From: Pseudomonadota bacterium
GTDB taxonomy: Bacteria; Pseudomonadota; Gammaproteobacteria; JAADHS01
Length of the DNA stretch: 64,000 nucleotides
Direction of reading: 5' to 3'
Assembly: GCA_021821045.1 (NCBI GenBank)
Contig: JAKACW010000001.1
Coordinates: 27,198 to 91,197, forward strand
Below are positions 1 to 10,092 of this stretch, piece after piece (the first letter of the stretch is position 1; each line of letters starts with the position of its first letter). The translations under genes were made by a program, and so were the position numbers. Under the pieces are notes generated by a model. The model was not told the DNA's origin. It searched no databases and saw nothing but the letters and a program-made list of their open reading frames with translations.

Positions 1-183
1 CACCATTTGGTGTTCAATCAGGAGTGGCTCTCGACCCAATTGAAACAAGCGGGGTTCTCGTTAGTGCGCGAATGGGATCCGGAACGCTGCGAATACCATG
101 AATTTGAGGACTGGGCCTCGAAGAAGATTGTCTACGGCGGCAAGGAATATCCAATCAGTCTGAATCTCGAAGCTGTGAAATAA
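1..183 (+). CDS. C-terminal end of a probable SAM-dependent methyltransferase (5' cut by window edge)
   Basis: Frame 1 is open from the first base to a TAA at 181-183, giving 60 residues. The fragment has a helix-like WLSTQLKQAGF segment followed by a charged stretch and ends SLNLEAVK. That pattern resembles the C-terminus of the COG4627-type predicted methyltransferases common in exopolysaccharide loci, where a 'LxxAGF' helix precedes an acidic strand and the protein ends in a (D/E)AVK-like strand. No SAM-binding motif is visible because the N-terminal part lies outside the window. The family call is therefore an inference from a tail only; it could be another small enzyme of the polysaccharide cluster. 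Confidence 0.4.
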   Translation, partial: HHLVFNQEWLSTQLKQAGFSLVREWDPERCEYHEFEDWASKKIVYGGKEYPISLNLEAVK

Positions 184-298
184 CCGCGAGCGATTCTTTC
201 AACCAACCCGGAACCAGTTTCTAAACCCATTGAAATCCTCGACTACAGCAAACCGTAACCGGTCGCGGTTCCCTTCGATTTTGGATAAACGTAAATCG

Positions 299-3200
299 AT
301 GGGGCCAGCATCCGCCGTCGCATTCCGGGCCCTGTGCACGGCCTTCCTGCTATTCCTGTCCGCATGCGGCAGTGGGAGCGCTACCGACACGACCGTACCG
401 ATTGTTGGTTCCCCCGAGTCGCCGGAGGGCGGCGGTGACAACGGCGCGCAGCCGCCCGGCGAAGACTCAAACCCAGATCCGATTGACGCGCCCGATGCGC
501 CGGAGTCTGTTCCGGCAGGTGCCGAATTGCTCGTGGACATCGATTTCACCCAAGCAATGCTTCCACCAGGCGCAACGTTTGAACGTGCAAGTCCGGCATA
601 CTTTCGCAACCACCGTGGCGAAGTGCAACAGGTGGCACAGAACGAGGCCATATTCGCCGGAGCAAGACGAGAGGAGAATCTCAACCCTGACTCACTGAGC
701 CTCGCAGACTGGGAAACCAACGGCGCTGCGATCAGCCAAAGCATCGCCACGCCGACGAACGCCTTCGGCCACATCAAGAAGCAGTTGGACATCGACGAGA
801 AACCGGGGGAACGATACCGCTATGCCGTGCGCGTTTCCGCCAGCGAAGCCGGCCAGATCTTCAGATTGCGCCACAACCCGATTGACGGTATCCCGACGGA
901 CCTCGACATCGTGGCAGCGGACACCAATCCCCTCGAATACTCTCTTCTGACACCGCCCTACGATCAGGACCGTTCCACTTATCTTGTCATTTACCCCGAC
1001 ATCGCCGGCACGCGCCCCCTCACCGTCCACCAGGTTGGCTACACTCGCGTTGCACAGGGCATCGACTCGACGCCGGCCGACCTGGTCGAGGGCAGCGCCG
1101 TGTTTACCACCAGCAACGGCCGCTCCAGCGATCCCGCCACCGGCAAGATTGTCGCGGGCCCGGGCCAAGACATTCGCCGGGCCAAATTCGCCCGCGGCAT
1201 GAGCATCGGCGATTCCATTAGTGACAACGTCTTCATCGGCTACCAACTCGCCGTCGGCGAAGCGCTGGGAAGTACGGTTTACAAGTGCGGTCGCGAGGGC
1301 GACATGATGTGGGAGATTCGCGAGCGGTTCGCTCGTGACGTCATCGAGATCTACAACGGCGGGTCCAGTCCCTTGCAGGCCGGCGACATCCTTCGGGGGG
1401 AAAGCAGCGGCGCGAGCGCCACCGTGACAGCCGTCGTTCTGCGTTCCGGGACATGGGAAACGAATAACGCCGAAGCGCAAGTTTCAATCGAATCTGGCCA
1501 AGGAAGCTTCGAACACGGCGAAGCGGTCACGGTAGACGACTTGCGAAGAGCTGGACGGGTAAACTTGCGCTCGGGCCATGTGGACGTCATCGACGGCCAA
1601 CGCAGCGCGCCGCGATCCCGTCCCGAGTGCGGCCTCACCGGTGCCCATGGGCCGTTCGACTACGTGATTCTGCAAGGTGGGATCAACAGCATCACCCGCG
1701 CCGCGCCCTCTGTGCGCAGCATCGTCGACGCCGGCGGCGGTGACTATTTAGTCACCGTGGAATGGAGCGGAACTACCGCGCCGATGACCGCTCAGGGCCG
1801 TTATAAATGGGCTTCGACTGGCGGCGAAACCGTCACACTCAGTGGAATCATGCCCGACGCCTTCAATGGCACATGGAGTTACAGCCATCCCGACTCCACT
1901 GACGCTGCGGCCGCTTTCCGCATTAGCGGCCTGCCCGGCGGGCTGACGTACAGCGGCGGCGGTCGCCTGCACCTCAACGAAATCGAAAAACAGATCAAGA
2001 ACGATTTCGCGGCGTTGGTGGACGAGGCAAGCGCTCACGGCATCGAGAAGATTCTTTTGATCGGCCTCATGCCCTACGACTTTTCGACCCCGAGCCGCAC
2101 GCCCACCATGGAGACTTGGATGCGCGGCATCAACGATTATCTGCAGAACACACTTTCACCGGCACACCCGGAAGTAACGTACATCAATGCCATGGGCTTG
2201 TTCGAAGACCCTGCCGCGGCGTTTCGATGGCTTCCGAATCGCTCGGATGACGGCGTTCATCCGAGCCGCAATGGCTACCTGGAGCTGGCCGGCGAGGTGA
2301 TCAAGAACCTCTATAACGCGAGGTTCACTGGCGTAGAGGGACTGGAAGTGGCGCCCGGGTTCAGCAACCTGTGCAACTGCAACGCATTTCCCCAGGAGGC
2401 GGCAAGGACGCGCGAGTACGCTGACAACGATACGGTGGCCACTTTCGATGTTGTCGCGACCACCGGCTCAATGGATGGTCCTTACTTGGAAATCGTGGAC
2501 GAGATCAACGGCGAGCCGGTGGCTGAGATTCTGCGCCGCTCCGGACTAGGGCGCTTCGGCGCCGTAACGGCCTACAAGACATCGCGCAATTTCACACTTG
2601 AACTGCCGCTGTTCTACGCCGAGGCGACGCCCACGGCGACTGCCGACCACCATGTCTCCCTCTACTATCTCGCCGCGCCCGATTATTCGGCAAAAGAAGC
2701 CAACCCCCGCTTCCAGACCCGCGTTTCCGCGGCTCAATCGGGCTTCCGGTCGCCATTCGACTTTCACAAGCCGCTGTTCGTCCGCTACGTGCAGGTTCTT
2801 TCCGACGCCCCGGCGGGCCAGCGCCTGGCCATTCAAGCGCACAGCGGCTCGGCGGACTTTTACTTCGTCATGCCGCAACTGACGCAAGGCGGCGCGCCCA
2901 TGCCGGATCTGCCGACTTTCGGCGCCGCCGCTGCACGGGAAGCGGATCGTTATAGCGATGCATGGCCGGAGGGACTCGCGAATGGTTTTTCCCGCGTGGA
3001 CAGCTTTGCGCTGGAGAGCGCCGCGGACGATATCCGCCCCGAGGGGAAGAATTGGATTTGGCGCATCGAAGAAGGAGCGAACTGGCTGGGCGTCTACGTC
3101 GATCAAGGCGAGCCCCGGTTCATCTTCGAGAAACAAGTCAACGGCGTCACGACAACCGCGACGATCGACTATCGGTGGCGGCGTGGTGAAGTGCTGGCCG

Positions 3201-3454
3201 TCGCCGTGCGCCAGTCGCCGACCACGGGGATGACGATCTTCGTCAACGGTCGGGCCGGATCCGTGGAATCAAGTGTCGACGGCCGCGGCAGCATGGGCGA
3301 CGCGCCGGCACGCTGGTATGCCGGTACGCGGGATGGCGCTCAACTGTGGATGAAATACCGTGGCGTCAAGACCTGGCGCGGGGAACTGGACGACACGGCG
3401 CTGTTGCAGCACACCGAAGGCGCCCTGCGCCCCAACGCAAACCCAGCAGAGTAA
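299..3454 (+). CDS. Large SGNH/GDSL-hydrolase lipoprotein with C-terminal LamG-like domain
   Basis: From the ATG at 299 the product is 1,051 residues and begins with a lipoprotein signal ending LLFLSAC, with the lipidated Cys at residue 23; a TTG at 230 would add 23 residues and spoil this signal, so I prefer 299. An SGNH hydrolase core follows a variable N-terminal region: the nucleophile block is MSIGDSISD (Ser306), the Gly/Asn block is GGIN (460-463), and the C-terminal block is DDGVHPSRNGY with Asp651 and His654. The last ~200 residues resemble a concanavalin/LamG fold. Family members are esterases or deacetylases, so removal of O-acyl groups from a surface polysaccharide is plausible. 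It is convergent with the beta-helix gene and the two coding regions overlap by 89 bp. Confidence 0.75.
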   Translation: MGPASAVAFRALCTAFLLFLSACGSGSATDTTVPIVGSPESPEGGGDNGAQPPGEDSNPDPIDAPDAPESVPAGAELLVDIDFTQAMLPPGATFERASPAYFRNHRGEVQQVAQNEAIFAGARREENLNPDSLSLADWETNGAAISQSIATPTNAFGHIKKQLDIDEKPGERYRYAVRVSASEAGQIFRLRHNPIDGIPTDLDIVAADTNPLEYSLLTPPYDQDRSTYLVIYPDIAGTRPLTVHQVGYTRVAQGIDSTPADLVEGSAVFTTSNGRSSDPATGKIVAGPGQDIRRAKFARGMSIGDSISDNVFIGYQLAVGEALGSTVYKCGREGDMMWEIRERFARDVIEIYNGGSSPLQAGDILRGESSGASATVTAVVLRSGTWETNNAEAQVSIESGQGSFEHGEAVTVDDLRRAGRVNLRSGHVDVIDGQRSAPRSRPECGLTGAHGPFDYVILQGGINSITRAAPSVRSIVDAGGGDYLVTVEWSGTTAPMTAQGRYKWASTGGETVTLSGIMPDAFNGTWSYSHPDSTDAAAAFRISGLPGGLTYSGGGRLHLNEIEKQIKNDFAALVDEASAHGIEKILLIGLMPYDFSTPSRTPTMETWMRGINDYLQNTLSPAHPEVTYINAMGLFEDPAAAFRWLPNRSDDGVHPSRNGYLELAGEVIKNLYNARFTGVEGLEVAPGFSNLCNCNAFPQEAARTREYADNDTVATFDVVATTGSMDGPYLEIVDEINGEPVAEILRRSGLGRFGAVTAYKTSRNFTLELPLFYAEATPTATADHHVSLYYLAAPDYSAKEANPRFQTRVSAAQSGFRSPFDFHKPLFVRYVQVLSDAPAGQRLAIQAHSGSADFYFVMPQLTQGGAPMPDLPTFGAAAAREADRYSDAWPEGLANGFSRVDSFALESAADDIRPEGKNWIWRIEEGANWLGVYVDQGEPRFIFEKQVNGVTTTATIDYRWRRGEVLAVAVRQSPTTGMTIFVNGRAGSVESSVDGRGSMGDAPARWYAGTRDGAQLWMKYRGVKTWRGELDDTALLQHTEGALRPNANPAE

Positions 3455-5375
3455 ACATAGGCCAAAACACGGCGCCGCCGCCTCCCGCGGCACCTCCCAT
3501 GGTCCCATTGCTTGCAGTCGTTGTAACGGTCTCCGTTCCGGAGGGATCGGGTTGAGCGCCACCCGTGTCGGACGTCACCTGGTTCGAGAGTGTTGTCAGG
3601 GTTTGGGACTGACCGAGCGAAACAATCGGAGCTTCGTACTCGTACGCGCCAATGTCGTGCGCCGTGCCCTTGGGCGCGGCCGAACCGGCCAAGTCAAGCG
3701 TTAACCCAACATCTTCCCCAGCATCGATTGCTGGAGAAGATTCTTGAAGCCGAAAATCCAACTGAGCGGCATTGACAAACCGCGGATCGGCGCCGAAGGA
3801 ATTGGGATCGAACAAGCTCGCCGCGTTGCTGCTGAGGGATACTCCGGGCAGCAGGGCACGCCATTGAGCCAGCGTTATCAATCCGCCGCCCAAACGGGCA
3901 TACATGGACAAGTCGCTCGTCCCAGCCGGGTGGTAAATGTTGCGATCGAAATTCAGCACCGCACCCACGCCGGAAAACACATCCACATGGCGACAGGAGC
4001 CCGCCGCGGAGGTGCAACGGGAAGACGCCGGATCGAACTGAAAGATGTTATTGCGCGCAATCACGGTGGGTGCCGCTGTGGGCAGATAAATTCCGGCCCG
4101 GCAATTGATGCCGACGTTGTTGTAGAGCGTCTGCGCGCGGGTGTACGCAAGCCGAAAACACTGGTCGGCATCAAAGACAACGTTGTTGCTGATTTCGATT
4201 CCGTCTGTCGTGTTGGCGGTGAACGCCTCTTGCCCCCACGTCCCGATGCCATGGGCTACGCCGCCGCCAAGTGCGTGAATGTTGGAGATGATGTTGCGGC
4301 TAACGACGTGCCCCCAGGTATTCTGGCCGTTCCACGCATGAATGGTGACACCCGAGCCGGCGTTGGCGCAGATGTTATCCTCGACGACACCGCCGTGGCC
4401 ACCCATGACACCAACGCAGTGGGCGTCGCCATTGTGAGCCCGCACGCCGATATCGTGAATATAGTTACCCCTCACCACCAAGTTGTTCGCGGTCCAGTTG
4501 GGATCCTGCGCGGTGCTGGTGGTGTACACGCCGTTCTCGCCCCAACTGAGTTCGCTGTCGATGAGTTCGAGGTTCTGAACGTTGCGCCCGACGTGCATCA
4601 GGTAACCCTCCCCGTAGCGGATATCGACATTCTGAAATCTAACGTGGTCCGTCGGCACGTCGCTGAAGCGGAAAAACCAATGGGGATTGTACAGCTTGAG
4701 GTCGCGCAAAGTGACGTAGCGCGTGCCAACGAGCTTCCATTCGTAGCCGTAGCGGTTGGCAAAGATCCGGTTGTGCGGAGCGCCGCCATCGGTAAGATGA
4801 ACGTACAGCTTATCGTAGCCGCTGTAGCTCGGACTGAAGAAGGAACCGGCGATCTGCGCCACTTCGGTCAGGTCGTCGGCGCGCTCCAGTACCGTCCAAC
4901 TCGTTGGACCGATATCCTGAAAGAACCATTCGGGGTAGGCACTCCCAGGAAGGACGATACTCCACACGCCGCCGCCCTCGTTGGTCCAGGCGACGTGGGC
5001 CAATTTATAGGCGCCCCATACGGTGCCCGGATCAGCGGGACAGTCCCCGCGTATGGTGACACGCGCGCTGTCGCTGCTTCCCGAGGCGGGCACGATGTCC
5101 GCTTGCGTGTCGATGTAGTTGCCGCTGGAGACAGTATGCAGGTGCAGCCCGCACACGTAGAGACTGTCCCCCGCCGTGACGCCGTTCGATCCCCACACCA
5201 CGTTGGTCAGGCCATCCCAGGCATTTGCATAGTCGACGCCGTTCTCCGTGCCGTAGCTGCCGCCCGCCGGCCGCACATACCAATCTGCGGCGAATCCGTT
5301 CGAGAAACCGGTCAGGAGAACAATGCCTCCCGTCACCAGAAAGGCGCCGAATCGGCGCCGAAAAAAACGCATCAT
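3366..5375 (-). CDS. Secreted right-handed beta-helix protein with choice-of-anchor Q region and GlyGly-type tail
   Basis: The 669-residue product has a signal peptide (hydrophobic run then NGFAADWYVRPAGG). Its central ~350 residues are rich in short N/G/V/I repeats such as VVEDNICANAGSGVTIHAWN, typical of pectate-lyase-like parallel beta-helices. The segment with DPRFVN, DFRLQESSPAIDAG and DIGAYEYE matches the choice-of-anchor Q module of surface proteins. Near the end a Gly-rich stretch precedes the hydrophobic FWPMFTLLGLR and basic residues, like GlyGly-CTERM sorting tails, but another ~15 residues follow. ATG 5375 is used; an upstream TTG at 5390 is in frame. A role in binding or cleaving the exopolysaccharide is an inference. 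The 3' end runs 89 bp into the opposing SGNH gene. Confidence 0.75.
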   Translation of the reverse strand: MMRFFRRRFGAFLVTGGIVLLTGFSNGFAADWYVRPAGGSYGTENGVDYANAWDGLTNVVWGSNGVTAGDSLYVCGLHLHTVSSGNYIDTQADIVPASGSSDSARVTIRGDCPADPGTVWGAYKLAHVAWTNEGGGVWSIVLPGSAYPEWFFQDIGPTSWTVLERADDLTEVAQIAGSFFSPSYSGYDKLYVHLTDGGAPHNRIFANRYGYEWKLVGTRYVTLRDLKLYNPHWFFRFSDVPTDHVRFQNVDIRYGEGYLMHVGRNVQNLELIDSELSWGENGVYTTSTAQDPNWTANNLVVRGNYIHDIGVRAHNGDAHCVGVMGGHGGVVEDNICANAGSGVTIHAWNGQNTWGHVVSRNIISNIHALGGGVAHGIGTWGQEAFTANTTDGIEISNNVVFDADQCFRLAYTRAQTLYNNVGINCRAGIYLPTAAPTVIARNNIFQFDPASSRCTSAAGSCRHVDVFSGVGAVLNFDRNIYHPAGTSDLSMYARLGGGLITLAQWRALLPGVSLSSNAASLFDPNSFGADPRFVNAAQLDFRLQESSPAIDAGEDVGLTLDLAGSAAPKGTAHDIGAYEYEAPIVSLGQSQTLTTLSNQVTSDTGGAQPDPSGTETVTTTASNGTMGGAAGGGGAVFWPMFTLLGLRWGAGRLRCAATAPCRPVPRARS

Positions 5376-5490
5376 TTTCGCTCTGACCAACCAAGAAAGT
5401 TACTCCAGGTTGGCGAACGAACGGGATGAAAAGCTAAGGAACTAGGTCACAAAAATGGGAAATCCGACGCACGTTCGGAATCGACCAAGG

Positions 5491-7392
5491 TTAAAACCAT
5501 TTCTCCAGCCAATTGATGAGAAAATAAACCGTCCACAGACTGCCGACGACGTGCTTGTTGCCGGCGCGGTATTGGCTCACGAGGTCCGTCAGTCGCTCGG
5601 CGTCGAATATTGGAAACGCCTCGCAGACCGTTCTCTTGCGGCTTTCGACCGCGCCCACGATGTCGTGCCCAATCCAGTCCTCAATCGGCACGCAAAACCC
5701 CTGCTTGCGCCGGTAGAGGATGTCCTTCGAGAGAACCGGTTCGAGCGCTTTCTTGAGCAGATGCTTGGGTTCGCCATCCAGGTACTTCCATTTGAACGGA
5801 ACCGACAGCGCAAGATCCACGAAGCGGGAATCGAGAAACGGCGAGCGGGTTTCCACCCCATGAGCCATGGCCAGACGGTCGCTGCGAAACAAAAACCTCT
5901 CTATATCGACAAACCGGTAGCCGACATAGCACATCCAATCCAATTCGGTGAGATACTTGTTGTTGCGCCGATGCCGCTCGAACTCACGCCGATAGCCCGC
6001 AATCACCGCGTTGGAACTGCTCGCGGAACTTCGCGCAAGAAACTCACTCCGCAACATCACTTGCTTGACGCTTTCCTTGAGCCCGCTGGCCCCCGGCCAG
6101 AACAGCTCCTCGCCCTTCTCGGCCCGGCGCAAGATCTCCGCTGCCGGGGAATAGGGGCGGACTTTCTCAACGATGTCGGCGACCCCGCGCTTGAGAAGCG
6201 TCGGCAAGCGGCTGTAGACGCGATAGGCAGGCGTCAATTCGATGTATTTGCGATAACCGCGATAGCCGGCGAACAGCTCGTCGGCCGCATCGCCAGTCAA
6301 CACGACCTTCGTGTCATGACCCCGCGCCAATTCCGCCAAAAAGTAAATAGGAATCGCCGTAGTGTCGGATAACGGCTCATCAAAGATTTCGACGATATGA
6401 CTGATGAAGCCCGAAATCTCCTCGCGCGCTACCGTTTTCTCATGGTGATCGGTGTTGTAGCGCTTCGCCACGGCGGCAGCATGAGCGCGCTCATCCGCCT
6501 CGGCCACACCCTCAAAGCCAATGGAAAACGTCCTTATGGGCTTATCGGTTTGCTCGGCCATCAAGGCCAGCATCGCGCTCGAATCGACGCCCCCGCTGAA
6601 AAACAAACCGACGGGTACGTCGCTTACCATGCGGTAGCGCACCGCGGTGCGCAACTCGCTTAGCACGCGCTCAGCCAAGGCCGCTTCGCTCAGTGCGGTG
6701 CAGTCCGTGTAGCCGATATCCCAGTAGCCAGCGTAGTGCGAAATCCCCTGGCGGGTCACCCGCATACTGTGGGCCGGCAAGAACTTCTTGATGGCTTTGA
6801 AACCGGTATACGGCGGCGGCATAAGATTAAAGGTCAGAAAGTGATATAGCGCCTCTTCGTCCAGTTCGGCGCGAACCCAGGGCAGGGTTAGCAGCGCCTT
6901 TACTTCCGAACTGAAGGCGAACACACCGTTTCGTTCCGTGTAATACAGGGGCTTCTTGCCGGAGCGGTCACGGGCCAGAAAGAGTTGCTCTTTCCGTGCA
7001 TCCCACAACGCGAAGGCGAACATGCCGTTGAAGTAGTCGACGCAGCGCTCGCCGAACCTGGCGTACATCTTGAGAATAGTTTCAGTATCGCTTGTCGACC
7101 GGAAGCGCTCACCGGGCAGGTACTGCTCGTTCAGCTCCCGATAGTTGAAAATCTCGCCGTTGAAAACGATGACATTGCCCCGCTCGTCCATCATCGGTTG
7201 GTGACCCGAAGGCGACAAATCGAGAATGCTCAATCGCCGATGCCCCAAGGCCAGACCATGGTCTTGGCTGAGCCAGACACCGCCGTCATCGGGACCGCGA
7301 TGGCGAATAGCGTTATTCATCGCCGCGACCAATCCCTCGTCCGGCAGGACCGAACCATTGGCGGACACCAAAAAGCCGTTAATTCCGCACAT
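5491..7392 (-). CDS. Glutamine-hydrolysing asparagine synthase-like amidotransferase
   Basis: The start is fixed at ATG 7392 because Cys2 of MCGINGF must be the N-terminal nucleophile of the class II glutaminase domain; RHRGPDD and the FNGEIFNYREL strand are also present. The second half is an ATP-pyrophosphatase synthetase domain with the PP-loop SGGVDSS near residue 265. At 633 residues it is normal length for AsnB. Copies inside polysaccharide loci are known (XrtA-associated amidotransferases; WbpS-like enzymes) and are thought to amidate uronic acids rather than make asparagine. With wecBC nearby (UDP-ManNAcA supply), amidation of a uronic acid is a reasonable inference. The start overlaps the stop of the upstream GT4 gene by 14 bp, suggesting translational coupling. 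Confidence 0.92.
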   Translation of the reverse strand: MCGINGFLVSANGSVLPDEGLVAAMNNAIRHRGPDDGGVWLSQDHGLALGHRRLSILDLSPSGHQPMMDERGNVIVFNGEIFNYRELNEQYLPGERFRSTSDTETILKMYARFGERCVDYFNGMFAFALWDARKEQLFLARDRSGKKPLYYTERNGVFAFSSEVKALLTLPWVRAELDEEALYHFLTFNLMPPPYTGFKAIKKFLPAHSMRVTRQGISHYAGYWDIGYTDCTALSEAALAERVLSELRTAVRYRMVSDVPVGLFFSGGVDSSAMLALMAEQTDKPIRTFSIGFEGVAEADERAHAAAVAKRYNTDHHEKTVAREEISGFISHIVEIFDEPLSDTTAIPIYFLAELARGHDTKVVLTGDAADELFAGYRGYRKYIELTPAYRVYSRLPTLLKRGVADIVEKVRPYSPAAEILRRAEKGEELFWPGASGLKESVKQVMLRSEFLARSSASSSNAVIAGYRREFERHRRNNKYLTELDWMCYVGYRFVDIERFLFRSDRLAMAHGVETRSPFLDSRFVDLALSVPFKWKYLDGEPKHLLKKALEPVLSKDILYRRKQGFCVPIEDWIGHDIVGAVESRKRTVCEAFPIFDAERLTDLVSQYRAGNKHVVGSLWTVYFLINWLEKWF

Positions 7393-8533
7393 AACTCTCG
7401 CCATCTGACGCCGCCACAACTTGGCGGTATATGTCGCTCATGCGCCGCTCCATGGCCTCGATGCTGAAATTGGCAGCGTGGGCAATGCGCCTTTGCTTGC
7501 CACGCTCCGCTTCCTCGGGATGGTCGCAATAGAAGAGCAGGCGGGCGGCCAGATCATCAACGCTGCCGACTATGTTGTCGGGCTCCACGCCCGCGATGAT
7601 CTCCACCAATCCGCCGCCGTCGTTGAATACAATGACTGGTTTGCCCAAGGCAAGCATCTCAACGGCGACCAAACCAAATGCTTCGCCTTGAGACGCAATC
7701 ACGCAGACGTCCATCAAGCTCTGGTAGTAAGACACATCTTGCTTGTAGCCGGTAAACACGATGGTGTCGTCCAAGTTGCGCGCAGCTACCAGGTCTCCGA
7801 GAGGCTGTCGTTCCGCACCGTCGCCGACAATCAACAAGAGCACATCGTCACGCTGCAGCCGCAACAGCGAAAACGCCTCGATTAACCGATCGATGCGTTT
7901 GACGGCCGCAAGTCTTGATGCCGTCCCAACTACCGTTTTGCCGGTTAGGCGCGACTCGACTAATGGGTCATTGCCGACAATCGCTGCGCGGCCCACTGCA
8001 GCACCATTGGGCACCACCTGTTTGCCGACACGCCCTAGACTGTACATGTCCATCGCCACTCTTTCCGTAAACCTGGAATTGGTGCACAACACTTCGACAC
8101 AATGATTGAGAAAGGCTCTGAGCAAGCGCCTATTTAGCATCTCGCTGCGTTTGAGTTTGCGACCCATCCCAAAGTTGCCATGCTCAAAATATACGATTCG
8201 CTTGCGCGCCAGCAGAACCGTGAGTGCGATAAAAGGGTTGAAGTCATGCATGTGCACCAAATCCGCATCCTTCAGCGCGCGATACAGTCGCCAGTACTTG
8301 GCTGGATTCAGATCGAACCCGCTGTTAAGGCCGCAGTAATGGACCGGCGCGCCGGTGGCGGCGTAATGAGCTGAGAATGGCCCTTCCCCTTGCCCGACCA
8401 CAATTGCCGGCCGGATCGTTCCCGCCGCAACCTGCGCTGCCACCAGATCGGAAAGCACGCGTTGTATCCCGCCGAAAGCGGCCGACCAGGTGATGTGAAC
8501 GACCCGAGGCCGGGCGTTAACTGTTTTAGTCAC
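7379..8533 (-). CDS. GT4-family glycosyltransferase
   Basis: The 384-residue protein has the two Rossmann-like halves of GT-B enzymes. The N-terminal acceptor half opens with RVVHITWSAAFGGIQRVLSD, including the Gly-Gly loop seen in GT4 enzymes. The donor half has VPNGAAV, GTASRLAAVKRIDRLIEAF and the E-x7-E motif in GEAFGLVAVEML, followed by GKPVIVFNDGGG. These are hallmarks of retaining GT4 transferases acting on nucleotide sugars at the cytoplasmic face of the inner membrane. It sits between the flippase and amidotransferase genes, so it most likely adds one sugar to the lipid-linked repeat unit. Sugar specificity cannot be read from the sequence. Confidence 0.9.
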   Translation of the reverse strand: MTKTVNARPRVVHITWSAAFGGIQRVLSDLVAAQVAAGTIRPAIVVGQGEGPFSAHYAATGAPVHYCGLNSGFDLNPAKYWRLYRALKDADLVHMHDFNPFIALTVLLARKRIVYFEHGNFGMGRKLKRSEMLNRRLLRAFLNHCVEVLCTNSRFTERVAMDMYSLGRVGKQVVPNGAAVGRAAIVGNDPLVESRLTGKTVVGTASRLAAVKRIDRLIEAFSLLRLQRDDVLLLIVGDGAERQPLGDLVAARNLDDTIVFTGYKQDVSYYQSLMDVCVIASQGEAFGLVAVEMLALGKPVIVFNDGGGLVEIIAGVEPDNIVGSVDDLAARLLFYCDHPEEAERGKQRRIAHAANFSIEAMERRMSDIYRQVVAASDGESYVRN

Positions 8534-8570
8534 TTGTCAATCCGCCTTGTTCTGCTACTTATCCGATCGA

Positions 8571-10079
8571 CTACGCTGGTCGTCTCAACCAGCCAATCAC
8601 CCTGGCAGGATGAACAGCGGCGGAATAGACGGTCGCCAGCGCGTACAGCGAGGGCACAAGCACATGCATCCAAATCGACTGGTTTTCGACTCCACCGAAT
8701 AAGCCAAGAAACGTCACGGCGGAAAAGAGGTAGCCGCTGCAGCAAACGGTCACAACCAATGCGTTGCGTCGTCCGATGCCCTGTGGAAGGCCCAATTCGT
8801 AGTCCCTGTGAAAGCGCGCCCAGATGTAAATGCTGCCAGCGGTCATAGCCACGGCCCAGCCCAAAACGACCCCAACGCTTCCCCAAGCGGCGCCGAAGGC
8901 GAACCCAAGCACACCATTTGCCACACCTAGCAGGACGTGGCCCGTCACGGGCGGCCGCAGGTTGCCGATCCCCATGTAGGCAAAATATGCCGGCACCGAC
9001 AAGTTGTTGGCCATTAGCGCGGCACAGACAATTAGCCCGAATACGACGAACTCTTCGTTGTAGGAACCGAGCCAGACAACGGAAACGAACGGCATAGACG
9101 CGGCAATGCCACCGTAGAAGAGAACAGTCACCGGAAGCACCATGTCCATGGCCTTGGTATAAGCCGGACCAATTCGCTCCGGCTCCCGCTCCTGCAGCTC
9201 ACTGAATATCGGCACGACGACCTTGTTTGCGTTCACCAAAATCGCCCGCAACTGTGACAGCAAGCGGCTGACCATTTCGTAGAGACCGGTGGAGGCCAGG
9301 CCGCCGAAGTGGGTGATGAGCGCCTTCGTCAGGGGATCAACCAAGAACTGGATGATCGCGATAGTCTGGAGCTTGACGCTGTACGAGAAGATCTCTTTCA
9401 ACACCGACCAATGGGCTCTGACCGGCAGGTACGGGAGCTGCGGCAGTTCGCGACGGCTCGCCAGCCAACCGGCGACAAGCACCACTGCACCTTGAACGAC
9501 CTGAGCCATCGCAACGCCCACCAAGCCATAGCCGCCCACCCAGGCCAGGCTGAGGCCAAGATAGAGACAACTGCCAGCAATCTGAATATAGGCCCGGGTG
9601 TCGAAACGCTGGCAGCCCTCCAGTCCCGATGAGGCCATCGCACCCACCATACTGAGCCACAGCGAGACGAAGGCGAGCGGCAGAATGTCCAAGCCGACGG
9701 CGAGAAATTCACCGTGCAAGAGCGTCGGCAAGAACATTGCCGCGAGGGGATAGAGTGCGACGCCTATCGCGGCAATGACCACTGACGTCACCACCACCGC
9801 CGTCGATGCCACCTGCGCCGCGCGCGGCCGGTCGTCCCGCGAACGGTGCATGGCCACATACTTAACAACCGTCCCGGTCAATCCCAGTTCGGCGAAGCGC
9901 GCCACGCCCACGGTCGCCAACACTAATGACCACACGCCAAGCGACTCAGCACCCAGTTCGGTGAACAGGTAGCGGTATAACACAAACAGTATCACGCCTG
10001 AGACAATAACTTGTCCGGCTGACAGTATGGCGTTCTTTCTCGCGCTTGCGGGTTGCGCCGCGCCGTTGGTCACACTCAT
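8571..10079 (-). CDS. Wzx-type polysaccharide flippase (MATE/MOP superfamily)
   Basis: The product of ~502 residues is almost entirely hydrophobic with about twelve to fourteen predicted membrane spans. It begins ARKNAILSAGQVIVSGVILFVLYRYL, the usual start of polysaccharide transporter proteins, and has the conserved GxxxVKYVAMHRSRDD-type cytoplasmic loop after the second helix. Such proteins flip undecaprenyl-pyrophosphate-linked repeat units to the periplasm. ATG 10079 is used; an in-frame GTG at 10091 lies just past the stop of the hydrolase gene and could be the start instead. The genes from the universal stress gene to the amidotransferase are tightly packed on this strand and probably form one operon. 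Confidence 0.9.
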   Translation of the reverse strand: MSVTNGAAQPASARKNAILSAGQVIVSGVILFVLYRYLFTELGAESLGVWSLVLATVGVARFAELGLTGTVVKYVAMHRSRDDRPRAAQVASTAVVVTSVVIAAIGVALYPLAAMFLPTLLHGEFLAVGLDILPLAFVSLWLSMVGAMASSGLEGCQRFDTRAYIQIAGSCLYLGLSLAWVGGYGLVGVAMAQVVQGAVVLVAGWLASRRELPQLPYLPVRAHWSVLKEIFSYSVKLQTIAIIQFLVDPLTKALITHFGGLASTGLYEMVSRLLSQLRAILVNANKVVVPIFSELQEREPERIGPAYTKAMDMVLPVTVLFYGGIAASMPFVSVVWLGSYNEEFVVFGLIVCAALMANNLSVPAYFAYMGIGNLRPPVTGHVLLGVANGVLGFAFGAAWGSVGVVLGWAVAMTAGSIYIWARFHRDYELGLPQGIGRRNALVVTVCCSGYLFSAVTFLGLFGGVENQSIWMHVLVPSLYALATVYSAAVHPARVIGWLRRPA

Positions 10080-10092
10080 GTCTCGACCCACT

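Noticed and set aside
3744..5429. A 561-residue open frame antisense to the beta-helix gene
   Set aside because: The opposite strand carries a signal peptide, beta-helix repeats and a sorting tail; the plus-strand frame has no recognisable motif and only reflects high GC.
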